64,000 nt of DNA from Purshia tridentata (lineage: Eukaryota; Streptophyta; Magnoliopsida; Rosales; Rosaceae): NCBI GenBank assembly GCA_003254885.1, contig QANT01008174.1:1-64000 (forward strand), read 5' to 3'. The notes under the pieces were generated by a model. The model saw only the letters and a program-made list of their open reading frames with translations. It ran no database searches and was not told the origin of the DNA. Below, in pieces: positions 24,601-38,500 of the stretch. Within the stretch, counting starts at the first letter, position 1, and each line of letters starts with the position of its first letter. Position numbers and translations under genes: made by a program.

Positions 24601-27600
24601 TGCACGAATACGTCATTTCAGTGCACACTGAGTCAAATTTGGGTTAACGTTGTACCAAAACGTGCTCGATTGGCAAGAAAGACAAGGGAAAGCACTTTCC
24701 CTTGTTTGGATTAGCGTTCAAGCCCTCAAGAAGTGCACTTTGTGTTTAGAAGGAACTACAGCCTCATTTCGATGCATTTTAAGTCTAGTTCATCCGATTG
24801 AACCCAAAAGTGCCCGGTTGCCAAGAAACACATAGGGAAGCAGTTTCTCGTGTCTAGATTAGCGTTCCAAACCTAAGGAACAACTTTAAGTGTTAAGAAT
24901 GCACGAAAGCGTCATTTGGGTGCCCGCTGAGTGCAATTTGGATGACGTTGCACCAAAACGTGCCCGGTTGGCAAGAAAGACATAAGGAAGCACTTTCTCA
25001 TAGTTGGATTAGCGTTCTAGCCCTAAAGAACCACTTTAGGTGTTAAGAATGCACGAAAACATCATTTCGATCCATACTCAGTCCAAATACACCCAAATTG
25101 CACCAAAAAGTTCTTGCTTGGCAAGAAAGATATGAAGAAGTACTTTCCCATGTCTAAACCTCAAGAAGCATTATATGTGTAACGAGCTCACGAAAACGTC
25201 ATTTCGGAGCACACTGTGTCCGATTTGATTAAAGTTACACCAAAACGTTCCCAATCGGTGTGAGAGACATTGGGAAGCCCTTTCTCATGTCTCGACTAGC
25301 ATTCTAGCCGTAAAGAACCATTTTAGGTACTAAGAATGCACGAATACATCATTTCAGTGCACACTGAGTCAAATTTGGGTTAACGTTGCACCAAAATGTG
25401 CTCGGTTGGCAAGAAAGACGTGGGGAAGCACTTTCTCTTGTTTGGATTAGCGTTCTAGCCCTCAAGAAGTGCACTTCGTGTTCGGAAGGAACTACAACAA
25501 AATTTCGATTGCACCCAAAAGTGCCGGGTTGGCATGCAACACATGGGGAAGCAATTTCTCGATTAGCGTTCTAGACCGAAGGAACAACTTTAAGTGTTAA
25601 GAATGCACGAAAGCATCATTTGGGTGCACGTTGAGTGCAATTTGGTTGACGTTGCACCAAAACGTGCCCGGTTGGCAAGAAAGACATAGGAAGCGCTTTG
25701 TCACGCTTGGATTAGCGTTCTAGGCCTAGAGAAGCACATTTGGTTTGAGGATAGAACAAAAATGCCTTTTCGCGCATACTCAGTCTAACCTCGTCCAAAT
25801 TGCACCAAAACGTGCCCTGTTGCCAAGAAAGAGATGAGGAAGCACTTTCTAATGTCCCGATTAGCATTCTAGCCCTAACAAAGCACATTCCGTGTTTCGA
25901 AGGAGCGGAAACGTCATTTCGGAGCATATGTAGTCCAATTTCCTCCAATCTTGCACCGAAACGTGCCCGGTTGGCAAGAAATTAGATATGGGGACCACTT
26001 TCTCGTGATTGCATTAGCGTTCTGGCCCTCAAGTAGGACGTTATTTCTTACGAACGCACGAAAAAATCATTTCGGTGCATACTCAATCTAATTTCGTTTC
26101 AATTGCATCAAAACATACCCCGTTGGCAAGAATAACATGTGGAAGCACTTTCTTGTATCTCGATTAGCGAGCTAGCCATAAAGAACCACTTTAGGGGTTA
26201 AGAATGCATGAAAACAACATTTGGGTGCATACTTAGTCCAAATTCGCCCAATTTGCACCAAAACGATCTTGCTTGGCTTGGAAGACATGAGGAAGCACTT
26301 TCCCATGTCTCGATTAGCGTGCTAACACTAAAGAACCACTTTAGGTGTAACGAGCCCACGAAAATGTCATTTCGATGCACACTGAGTCCAATTTGACTAA
26401 AGTTGTACCAAAATGTTCCCGATCGGCGTAAGAGACATTGGGAAGCACTTTCTCATGTCTCGATTAGCGTTCTAGCGGTAAAGAACCACTCTAGGTGCTA
26501 AGAATGCACGAATACATCATTTCAGTGCACACTGAGCCAAATTTGGGTTAACGTTGCACCAAAACGTGCTCAGTTGGCAAGAAGGACTAGGGGAAGCACT
26601 TTCTCTTGTTTGGATTAGCGTTTTAGCCCTAAAAAACCACTTTAGGTGTTAAGAATGCACGAAAACATCATTTGGGTGCATACTCAGTCCAAATACGCAC
26701 AAATTGCGCCCAAATGTTCTTGCTTGGCAAGAAAGACATGATGAAGCACTTTCCCATGTCTCGATTAGCGTGCTAACCCTCAAGAAGCACTTTAGGTGTA
26801 ACGAGCTCACGGAAATGTGATTTCGGTGCACACTGAGTCTGATTTGATTAAAGTTACACGAAAACATTGCCGATCGGCGTGAGATATTTTGGGAAGCACT
26901 TTCTCATGTCTCGATTAGCATTCTAGCCATAAAGAACCACTTTAGGTGCTAAGAATGCACGAATATGTCATTTCAGTGGACACTGAGTCAAATTTGGGTT
27001 AACGTTGCTGCAAAACGTGCTTGGTTGGCAAGAAAGACATGGGGAAGCACTTTTTCTTGTTTGGATGAGCGTTCTAGCCCTCAAGAAGTGCACTTCGTGA
27101 TCAGAAGGAACTACAACGTCATTTCGATGCATTCTACGTCTAGTTCATCCGATTGCACCCAAAAGTGCCCGGTTGGCAAGAAACACAAGGGGAAGCAGTT
27201 TCTCGTGTCTCAATTAGCGTGCTAGACGTAAGGAACAACTTTAAGTGTTAAGAATGGACGAAAGCATCATTTGGGTGCGCGCTGAGTGCAATTTGGTTGA
27301 CGTTGCACCAGAACGTACCCGGTTGGCAAGAAAGATATAAGGAAGCATTTTCTTACGCTTGGATTAGCATTCCAGCCCTAAAGAACCACTTTAGGTGTTA
27401 AGAAAGCACGAAAACATTCTTCCTTGGCAAGAAAGATTTGAAGAAGCACTTTCCCATGTCCCAATTAGCATGCTAACCCTCAAGAAGCATTTTAGGTGTA
27501 ACGAGCTCACGAAAACATCATTTCAGTGCACACTGAGTCCGATTTGATTAAAGTTACACCAAAACGTTCCCGATCGACGTGAGAGACATTGGGAAGCACT

Positions 27601-27809
27601 TTCTCATGTCTCGATTAGCGTTCTAGCCGTAAAGAACCACTTTAGGTGCTAAGAATGCACGAATACAACATTTCAGTGCACACTGAGTCAAATTTGGGTT
27701 AATGTTGCACCAAAATGTGCTCGGTTGGCAAGAAAGACATGGGGAAGCACATTCTCATGCTTGGATTAGCGTTCTAGTCCTAAAGAACCACTTTAGGTGT
27801 TAAGAATGC

Positions 27810-29305
27810 ATGAAAACATCATTACGGTGCATACTCAGTCTAAATATGCCCAATTTGTACCAAAACGTTCTTGCTTGGCAAGAAAGACATGAGGAAGCAA
27901 TTTCCCATGTCTCGATTAGCGTGCCAACCCTTAAGAAGCACTTTAGGTGTAACGAGCTCACGAAAACGTCATTTTGATGCACACTGAGTCCGATTTGATT
28001 AAAGTTACACCAAAACGTTCCCAATCGGCGTGACAGACATTGGGAAGCACTTTCTCATGTCTCGATTAGCGTTCTAGCCGTAAGGAGCCACTTTGGGTGC
28101 TAAGAATGCACGAATACATCATTTCAGTGCACATTGTATCAAATTTGGGTAAACGTTGCACCAAAATGTGCTCGGTTGGCAAGAAAGACATGGGGAAGCA
28201 CTTTCTCTTGTTTGGATTAGCGTTCTAGCCCTCAAGAAGTACACTTCGTGTTCAGAAGGAACTACAACGTCATTTCGGTGCATTCTAAGTCTAGTTCATT
28301 CGATTGCACCCAAAAGTGGCCGGTTGGCAAGAAACACATGGGGAAGCCATTTCTTGTGTCTCAATTAGCGTTCTAGACCTAAGGAACAACTTTAAGTGTT
28401 AAGAATGGACGAAAGCGTCATTTGGGGGCATGCTGAGTGCAATTTGGTTGACGTTGCACCAAAACGTGCCCGGTTGGAAAGAAAGACAAAGGGAAGCACA
28501 TTCTCATGCTTGGATTAGCGTTCTAGTCCTAAAAAACCACTTTAGGTGTTAAGAATGCATGAAAACATCATTTCGATGCATACTCAATCCAAATATGCCC
28601 AAATTGCAACACAATGTTCTTGCTTGGCAAGAAAGACATGAGGAAGCACTTTCCCATGTCTCGATTAGCATGCTAACCCTCAAGAAGCAATTTAGGTGTA
28701 ACAATCTCACGAAAATGTCATTTCGGTGCACACTGAGTCCGATTTGATTAAAGTTACACGAAAACGTTCCCAATCGGCGTGACAGACATTGGGAAGCACT
28801 TTCTCATGTCTCGATTAGCGTTCTAGCCGTAAGGAGCCACTTTGGGTGCTAAGAATGCACGAATACATCATTTCAGTGCACATTGTATCAAATTTGGGTA
28901 AACGTTGCACCAAAATGTGCTCGGTTGGCAAGAAAGACATGGGGAAGCACTTTCTCTTGTTTGGATTAGCGTTCTAGCCCTCAAGAAGTACACTTCGTGT
29001 TCAGAAGGAACTACAACGTCATTTCGGTGCATTCTAAGTCTAGTTCATCCGTTTGCACCCAAAAGTTCCCGGTTGGCAAAAAACACCAGGGGAAGCCGTT
29101 TCTCGTTTCTCGATTAGCGTTCTAGACCTAAGGAACAACTTTAAGTGTTAAGAATGCATGAGAGGGTCATTTGGGTGAAATTTAGTTGACGTTGCACCAA
29201 AACGTGCCCGGTTGGCAAGAAAGACATAGGGAAGCACTTTCTCACGCTTGGAATAGCGTTCTTGGCCTAAAAAGGCACTTTTCGTGTGAGGATAGAAGAA
29301 AAATG
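27810..29305 (+). repeat. 749-bp tandem duplication of the C-D-E-F-G block
   Basis: C-D-E-F-G at 27810-28558 is followed by C-D-E-F-G at 28559-29305. A stretch of about 280 bp (about 28011-28289 against 28760-29038) is identical by eye, including rare variants such as GTAAGGAGCCACTTTGGG and CACATTGTATC, while the C monomers at the start differ at many sites. This indicates a recent exchange or conversion event. Confidence 0.85.
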
Positions 29306-30186
29306 TCATTTCATGCATACCCAGTCTAACCTCGTCCAAATTGCACCAAAACGTGCCCGGTTGGCAAGAAAGAGATGAGGAAGCTCTTTGTAATGTCCTG
29401 CTTAGCGTGCTATCCCTAAAGAACCACTATAGGTGTTAAGAATGAACCAAAACGTCATTTCGGTGCTCAATCAGTACAGTTTGGCCAAAGTTGCATCAAA
29501 AAGTTATCGGTTGGCCATAAAGACATGGGGAAGCGCTTTCTCATGCTTGGATTAGCATTCTAGCCCTAAGAAAGCATATTTCGTGTTTAGAAGGAGCGGA
29601 AACGTCATTTTGGTACATACTCAGTCCAATTTCGTCCAATCTTTCGCCGAGACATGCCCGGTTGGCAAGAAATTAGATATGGGGTAGCACTTTCTCGTGC
29701 TTGGATTAGCGTTCTAGCCCTCAAGAAGCATGTTTTTTGTTACGAACAAACGAAAAAAACATTTCGGTGCACACTCAATCTAATTTCGTTTAACTTGCAT
29801 CAAAACGTGCCCGTTGACAATAAGGACATTAGGAAGGATCTTCTCCTGTTTGGATTGGCGTTCTAACCCGAATGAACCACTTTAGGTGTTAAGAATGCGT
29901 GAAACGTCATTTTGATGCACACTGTGTACAATTTGGTTAAAGTTGCACAAAAACGTGCTCGGTTGGCAAGAAGCACGTTCTCATGCTTGGATTAGCATTC
30001 TAGACATCAAGAAGCACATTTCGTGTTAAAAAAGAACTAAAACATCATTTCGGTGCATGCCCAGTCTACTTTCATGTAAATTGCATCAATACGTGCCCGG
30101 TTGGGAAGAAAGACATGAGGAAGCACTCTGTCATGTCTCGATTCACGTGCTAGCCCTAAAGAGCCACTTTAGGTGTTAAGAATGCA
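28559..30186 (+). repeat. reference copy of the 11-mer higher-order repeat
   Basis: Reading C-D-E-F-G-H-I-J-K-A-B, each variant appears once and in order, and the next C starts at about 30187, giving a period of about 1.63 kb. Variant lengths seen: most 148-151 bp, A about 138 bp, J about 153 bp. This is the best single template for defining the HOR. Confidence 0.85.
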
Positions 30187-32484
30187 CAAAAAATCATTTC
30201 GGTGCATACTCAGTCCAAATTCGCCCAAATTGCACCAAAACGTTCTGGCTTGGCAAGAAAGACATGAGGAACCACCTTCCCATGTCTCGATTAGCGTCCT
30301 AACCCTAAAGAAGCACTTTATGTGAAACAAGCTCACGAAAACGTCATTTCGGTGCACACAGTGTCCGATTTGATTAAAGTTATACCAAAACGTTCCTGAT
30401 CGACGTGAGAGACATCAGGAAGCACTTTCTCATGTCTCGATTAGCGTTCTAGTGGTAAAGAACCACTTTAGTGACAAGAATGCACGAATACGTCATTTCA
30501 GTGCAAACTGAGTCAAATTTGGGTTAACGTTGCACCAAAACGTGCTCGGTTGGCAAGAAAGACATGGGGAAGCACTTTCTCTTGTTTGGATTAGCGTTCT
30601 AGCCCTCAAGAAGTGCACTTTGTGTTCAGAACGAACTACAATGTCATTTCGGTGCATTCTAAGTCTAGTTCACTCGATTGCACCCAAAAGTGCCCGGTTC
30701 GCAAGAAACACATTGGGAAGCAGTTTATCGTGTCTCTATTAGCATTCTAGACTTAAGGAACAACTTTAAGTGTTGAAATTGCACGAAACCGTCAATTGGG
30801 TGCACGCTGAGTGCAATTTGGTTGATGTTGCACCAAAACGTGCTCGGTTGGCAAGAAATACATAGGGAAGCACTTTCTCACGCTTGGATTAGCGTACTAG
30901 CCCTAAAGAACCACTTTAGGTGTTAAGAATGCACGAAAACATCATTTCAATGCATACTCAGTCCAAATACGCCCAAATTGCACCAAAACGTTCTTGCTTG
31001 GTAAGAAAGACTTGAAGAAGCACTTTCCCATGTCTCGATTAGCGTGCTAACCCTCAAGAAGCATTTTAGGTGTAACAAGATCACGAAAACATCATTTCGG
31101 TGCACACTGAGTCCGATTTGATTAAAGTTACACCAAAACGTTCCCAATCGGCGTGACAGACATTGGGAAGCACTTTCTCATTTCTCGATTAGCGTTCTAG
31201 CCGTAAAGAACCACTTTAGGTGCTAAGAATGCACGAATACATCATTTCAGTGCACACTGAGTCAAATTTGGGTTAACGTTGCACCAAAATATGCTCGGTT
31301 GGCAACAAAGACATGGGGAAGCACTTTCTCTTGTTTGGATTAGCGTTCTAGCCGTCACGAAGTGCACTTCGTGTTCAGAATGAACTAAAAACGTCATTTC
31401 AGTGCATTCTATGTCTAGTTCATCTGATTCCACCCAAAAGTGCCCAGTTGGCATGAAACACATGGGGAAGCAGTTTCTCGTGTGTCGATTAGCGTTCTAG
31501 ACCTAAGGAACAACTTTAAGTGTTAAGAATGCATGAAAGCGTCATTTGGGTGCACGCTGAGTGCAATTTCTTTGACGTTGCACCAAAACGTGTCGGGTTG
31601 GCAAGAAAGACATAAGGAAGCACTTTCTCAAGCTTGAATTGGTGTTCAAGGCCTAAAGAACCACATTTCTTGTGAGGATAGAACAAAAATGTCTTTTTGT
31701 GCATACTCAGTCTAACCTCATCCAAATTGCACCAAAATGTGCCCGATTGACAAGAAAGAGATGAGGAAGCACTTTCTAATGTCCCAATTAGCGTGCTAGC
31801 CCTAAAGAACCACTTTACGTGTTAAGAATGAACCAAAACGTCATTTCTCGTGCTTGGATTAGTGTTCTAGCCCTCAAGAAGCACCTTTTTTGTTACGAAC
31901 GCACGAAAACATCATTTCGGTGCATACTCAATCTAATTTCGTTTAACTTGCATCAAAACATGCCTGGTTAGTGATAAGAACATTAAGAAGCACCTTCTCT
32001 TGTTTGGATTGGCGTTCTCACACGAATGAACTACTTTAGGTGTTAAGAATGCATGAAACGTCATTTCGGTGCACACTGTGTACAATTTGGTTAAGGTTGC
32101 ACCAAATCGTGCTCGGTTGGCAAGAAGCACCTTCTCATGCTTGGATTAACATTCTAGACCTCAAGAAGTACATTTCGTGTTAAGAAAGAACTAAAACATC
32201 ATTTCGCTGCATGCTTAGTGTACTTTCATGTAAATTGCATCAAAACGTGCCCGGTTGGCAGGAAAGACATGAGGAAGCACTTTCTCATGTCTCGATTAGC
32301 GTGCTAGCCCTAAAGAACCACTTTAGGTGTTAGGAATGCACGAAAACATCATTTCGGTTCATACTCAGTCCAAATTCGCCCCAATTGCACCAAAACGTTC
32401 TTGCTTGGCAAGAAAGACATAAGGAAGCACTTTCCCTTGTCTCGATTAGCGTGCTAACCTTAAAGAAGAACTTCAGGTGCAACG

Positions 32485-32510
32485 AGCTCATGAAATGATG
32501 TTTTGGTTCT
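32485..32510. other. satellite orientation switch (head-on junction)
   Basis: Forward C/D joint sequence ending GAGCTCATGAAA runs straight into GATGTTTTGGTTC, which is the reverse complement of a B monomer start. A few shared bases (TGAAA) lie at the join. From here A, K, J, I, H, G, F, E, D, C follow in inverted order and orientation. Confidence 0.85.
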
Positions 32511-35500
32511 TTCTTAACATGAAATGTGCTTCTTGAGGTCTAGAATGCTAATCTAAGCATGAGAACGTGCTTCTTGCTAATCGAGCACGATTTAGTGTAA
32601 CTTTAACCAAATTGTGCACAGTGTGCACCGAAATGACGTTTCACATGTTCTTAACACCTAAAGTGGTTCATTCGGGTTAGAACGCTAATCCAAACAAGAG
32701 AAAGTGCTTTCTAATGTCCTTATTGCCAACCAGGCACCTTTTTATGCGACTTAAACGAAATTAGATTGTGTATGCACCGATATGATGTTTTCGTGCATTC
32801 GTAACAAAAAAGTGCTTCTTGAGGGCTAGAACGCTAATCCAAGCACGAGAATGTGCTTCCCCATATCCAATTTCTTGCCAACCGAGCACGTTTCAATGGG
32901 AGATTGGATGAAATTGGACTGAGTATGTGCCGAAATGACGTTTCCGCTCCTTCTAAACACGGAATGTGCTTTGTTAGGGCTAGAATGCTAATCCAAGCAT
33001 GAGAAAACGCTTCCCCATGTCTTTCTTGCCAACCGATAACTTTTTGGTGCAACTTTGACCAAGCTGTAGTGTGCACCGAAATGACGTTTTGGTTCATTCT
33101 TAACACGTAAAGTGGTTCTTTAGGGCTAGCACGCTAATCAAGACATTAGAAAGTACTTCCTCATCTCTTTCTTGCCAACCGGGCACGTTTTGGTGCAATT
33201 CGGATGAGGTTAGACAAAGTATGCATGAAAAGACATTTTTGTTCTATCCTCACATGAAATGTGCTTCTTTAGGCCTACAACGCTAATCCAAGCATGAGAA
33301 AGTGGTTCCCTATGTCTTTCTTGCCAACCGAGCACATTTTGGTGCAACGTCAACCAAATTGCACTCAGCATGCACCCAAATGATGTTTTCGTGCATGCTT
33401 CACACTTGAAGTTGTTCCTTAGGTCTAGAACGCTAATCGAGACAAGAGAAACTGCTTCTGCATGTGTTTCTTGCCAACCGGGCATTTTTTGGTGCAATCG
33501 GACGAACTTCACATAAAATGCACCAGAATGACATTGTAGTTCCCTTTGAACACGAAGTACACTTCTTGAGGGCTAGAACGCTAATCCAAAATAGAGAAAG
33601 TACTTCCCCATGTCTTTATTGCCAACCGAGCGCGTTTTGGTGCAACGTCAACCCAAATTTGACTCAGTGTGCACTGAAATGATGTATTCGTGCATTCTTA
33701 GCACCTAAAGTGGTTGTTTACGGCTAGAACGCTAATCGAGACATGAGAAAGTGCTTCCCAATGTCTCTGACGCCGATTGGGAACGTTTTGGTGTAACTTC
33801 AATCCAATCGGACTCAGTGTGTAACGAAATGACATTTTCGTGCGCTTGCTACACCTAAAGTGCTTCTTTAGGGTTAGCACGCTAATCGAGACATAGCAAA
33901 GTGCTTCCTCATGTCTTTCTTGCCAGGCAAGCACGTTTTTGTGCAATTTGGGCAAATTTGGACTGAGTATGCACCGAAATGATGTTGTCGTGCATTCTTA
34001 ACCCCTAAAGCGGCTCTTTAGGGCTAGCACGCTAATCGAGACATGAGAAAGTGCTTCCCTATGTCTTTCTTGCCAACCGGGCACATTTTGGTGTAATGTT
34101 AACGAAATTGCACTCACGTGCACCCAAATGACGTTTTCGTGGATTCTTAACACTTAAAGTTGTTCCTCAGGCCTAGAACGCTAATCGAGACAAGAGAAAC
34201 TGCTTCCCCATGTGTTTCTTGCCAACCAGGCACTTTTGGGTGCAATTGGACGAACTAGACTGAGAATCCACCGAAATGACGTTGTAAACTTGTAGTTCCC
34301 TCTGAACACGAAGTGCACTTCTTGAGGGCTAGAACGCTAATCCAAATAGGTGAAAGTGTTTCCCCATGTCTTTCTTGCCAACTGAGCACGTTTTAGTGCA
34401 ACTTCAACCCAAATTTGACTCAGCGTGCACTGAGATGACGTATTCATGCATTCTTAGCACCTAAAGTGGTTCTTTACGGCTAGAACGCTCATCTAGCAAG
34501 CAGAAAGTGCTTCCCAATGTCTCTCACTCCGATCGGGAACGTTTTGGTGTAACTTTAATCAAATCAGACTCAGTGTGCACTGAAATGGTGTTTTTGTTCA
34601 CTTGTTACACCTATCGTGCTTCTTTAGGGTTAGCATGCTAATCGAGACATAGGAAAGTGCTTCCTCATGTCTTTCTTGCCAAGCAGGAATGCTTTGGTGC
34701 AATTTGGGCGAATTTGGACTGATTATGCACCGAAATGATGCTTTCGTGCATTCTTAACCCCTAAAGTAGTTTTTTAGGGCTAACACGCTAATCTAGACAT
34801 TAGAGAGTGCTTCCTCATCTCGTTCTTACCAACCAGGCACGTTTTGATGCTATTTACACGAAAGTAGACTGAGAACATGCATTCTTAACACGAAATGTGC
34901 TTATTGAGGTCTAGAATGCTAATCCAAGCATGAGAACATGCTTTTTGCCAACCGAGCACGATTTGGTGCAACTGTAGCCAAATTGTACACATGTGCACCG
35001 AAATGGCGTTTAACGCATTCTTAACACCTAAAGTGGTTCATTCGGGTTAAAATGCCAATCCAAACAAGAGAAGGCACTTTCTAATGTCCTTATTGCCAAA
35101 CGGGTATGTTTTGATGCAACTTAAACTAAATTAGATTGAGTATGCACTGAAATGATGTTTCCGTGCGTTCGTAACAAAAAAGTGCCTCTTGAAGGCTAGA
35201 ATCCTAATCCAAGCATGAGAAAGTGCTTCCCCATTCCTAATTTCTTGCCAACCGGGTACGTTTTGGAGGAAAATTGGATGAAATTGGATTGAGTATGCGC
35301 CGAAATGACGTTTCCACTCCTTCTAAAGACGGAATGTGCTTTGTTAAGGCTAGAATGCTAATCTAAGCATGAGAAAGCGCTTCCCCATGTCTTTCTTGCC
35401 AACATATAACTTTTTGGTGCACTTTGGCCAAACTGTACTAAGTGTGCACCGAAATGACGTTTTGGTTCATTCTCAACACCTAAAGTGGTTCTTTAGGTCT

Positions 35501-38500
35501 AGCATGCTAATCGGGACATTAGAAAGTGCTTCCTCATCTCTTTCTTGCCAACCAAGCACGTTTTGATGCAATTTGCACGAGGTTAGACTGAGTATGCATG
35601 GAAAGACATTTTTGTTGTATCGTCACATGAAATGTACTTCTTTAGGCCTAGCACGCTAATCCAAGCGTGAGAAATTGCTTCCCTCTGTCTTTCTTGCCAA
35701 CCGGGCGCATTTTGGTGCAACGTCAGCCAAATTAAACTCATCATGCACCCAAATGACGTTTTCGTGCATTCTTAACACTTAAAGTTTTTCCTTAGGTCTA
35801 GAATGCTAATCAAGACACGAGAAAATGCTTCCCCTTCTGTTTCTTGCCAACCAGGCAGTTTTGGGTGCAATCGGACGAACTAGACTTAGAATGCACTGAA
35901 ATGACATTGTAGTTCCTTCTGAACACGAAGTGCACGTCTAGAGGCCTAGAACGGTAATCCAAACAAGAAAAAGTACTTCCCCATGTCTTTCATGCCAACC
36001 GAGCACGTTTTGGTGCAACATTAACCCAAATTTGACTCAGTGTGCACTAAAATGACGTATTCGTGCATTCTTAGCACCTAAAGTGGGTCTTTATGGCGAG
36101 AACGCTAATTGAGACAAGAGAAAGTGCTTCCCAATGTCTCTCAGGCCGATCGGCAACGTTTTGGTGTAACTTTAGTCTACTCAGATCACTGTACACCGAA
36201 ATGATGTTTTCGTACACTCGTTACACCTAAAGTGCTTCTTTAGGGTTGGCACGCTAATCGAGACATGGAAAAGTGCTTTCTCATGTCTTTCTTGCCAAGC
36301 AAGAACGTTTTGGTGCAATTTGGGTGAATTTGGACTGAGTATGCACCGAAATGATATTTTCGTGCATTCTTAACACCTAAAGCAGTTCTTTAGGGCTAGC
36401 ACGCGAATCGAGACTTGCGTTTTGGTGCGATGTTAGCCCAAATTTGACTCAGTGTGCACTGAAATGACGTATTCGTGCATTCTTAGCACCTAACGTGGTT
36501 CTTTATGTCTAGAACGCTAATCGAGACTTGAGAAAGTGCTTTCCAATGTTTCTCATGCCGATCGGGAACATTTTGGTGTAACTTTAATTATATTGGACTC
36601 AGTGTGCACTAAAATGACGTTTTCGTTCACTCGTTACACCTAAAGTGCTTCTTTAGGTTAGCACGCTAATCGAGACATAGGAAAGTGCTTCCTCATGTCT
36701 TTCTACCTAAGCAAGATTGTTTTGGTGTAATTTGGGTGAATTTGGACTGAGTATGCACCGAAATGATGCTTTTTGTGCATTCTTAACACCTAAACTACTT
36801 TTTTAGGGTAACCACGCTAATTGAGACATCGGAAAGTGCTTCCTCATGTCTTTTTGGCCAAGTAAGAACGTTTTGGTGCAATTAGGGTGAATTTGGGCTG
36901 AGTATCCACCGAAATGATGTTTTAGTTCTTTTTTAACACGAAATGTGCTTCTTGAGGTCTAGAATGCTAATCCAAGCGTGAGAACGTGCTACTTGTCAAC
37001 CGAGCACTATTTGGTGCAACTTTCACCAAATTGTGCACTGTGTGCACCCAAATAACGTTTCACTCATTCTTCACACCTAAAGTGGTTCATTCGGGTTAGA
37101 ACGCCAATCCAAACAACAGAAGGTGCTTCCTAATGTCCTTATTGCCAACCGGGCACGTTTTGATGCAACTTAAAAGAAATTAGATTGAGTATGCACCGAA
37201 ATGATGCTTTCGTGCATTCGTAACAACAAACGTGCTTCTTAAGGGCTAGAACACTAATCCAAGCATGAGAAAGTGCTTCCCCATATCTAATTTCATGCAA
37301 CTGGGCACGTTTTGGGGGAAAATTTGACGAAATTGGACTAAATATGCGCCGAAATGACGTTTCCACTCCTTCTAAACACGGAATGTGCTTTGTTAGGGCT
37401 AGACTGCTAATCCAAGCTTGAGAAAGGGCTTCCCCATGTCTTTCTTCCCAACCGATAACTTTTTGCTGCAACTTTGGCCAAACTATACTGAGTGTGCACC
37501 GAAATGACGTTTTGGTTGATTCTTAACACCTAAAGTAGTTCTTTAGGGCTAGCACGCGAATCGAGAGATTAGAAAGTGCTTCGTCATATCTTTCTTGCCA
37601 ACCGTTTTGTCCAATTTGGACGAGGTTAGACTGAGTATGCACGAAAAGACATTTTTGTTCTATCTTCACAAGGAATGTGCTTCTTTAGGCCTAGAACGCT
37701 AATTCAAGCTTGAGAAAGTGCTTCCGGTCTTTTTTGCCAACCGAGCACGTTTTTGTGCAACGTTAACCCAAATTTGACTCAGTGTGCACTGAAATGACGT
37801 ATTCGTGCATTCTTAGCACCTAACGTGGTTCTTTACGGCTAGAATGCTAATCGAGACATGAGAAAGTGCTTCCCAATGTCTCTCACGCCGATTAGGAACA
37901 TTTTGGTGTAATTTTAATCATATCGGACTCAGTGTGCACCCAAAAGACATTTTCGTTCACTTGTTACACCTTAAGTGCTTCTTTAGGGTTAGCATGCTAA
38001 TCGAGACATGGGAAAGAACGTTTTGGTGCAATTTGGGAGAATTTGGACTGAGTATGCACTGAAATGATGTTTTCGTGCATTCTTAACACCGAAAGTGGTT
38101 CTTTAGGGCTAGCACGCTAATCGAGACATGAGAAAGTGCTTCCTCATGTATTTCTTGCTAACCGAGCACGTTTTGATGTAATTTACATGAAAGTTGATAG
38201 AGTAAACACCGAAATAATGTTTTAGTTCTTTCTTAACACGAAATGTGCTTCTTGAGGTCTAGAATGCTAATAAAAAGCTTGAGAGCATGCTTCTTGCCAA
38301 CCGAGCACTATTTCGTGCAACTTTTGCCAAACTGTGCACAGTGTGCGCAGAAATGACGTTTCACGCATTCTTAGCACCTAAAGTGGTTCATTTGGGTTAG
38401 AACGCCAATCCAAACAAGCAAAGGTGCTTCCAAATGTCCTTATTGCCAACCGGGCATGTTTTGATGCAACTTAAACGAAATTAGATTGAGTATGCAGCGA

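Larger units (their letters stand above)
16144..32496 (+). repeat. 150-bp satellite array, forward, 11-mer HOR type (block 2)
   Basis: About 110 monomers of the A-K set. A run with all eleven variants in order extends from A at about 18730 to the next A at about 20310; it is shortened to about 1.58 kb by small losses in D/E and F/G. The cleanest full period is 28559-30186. From 27.8 to 31.7 kb a five-monomer period C-D-E-F-G alternates with the full 11-mer. The block ends inside a C/D joint at the orientation switch. Confidence 0.95.
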
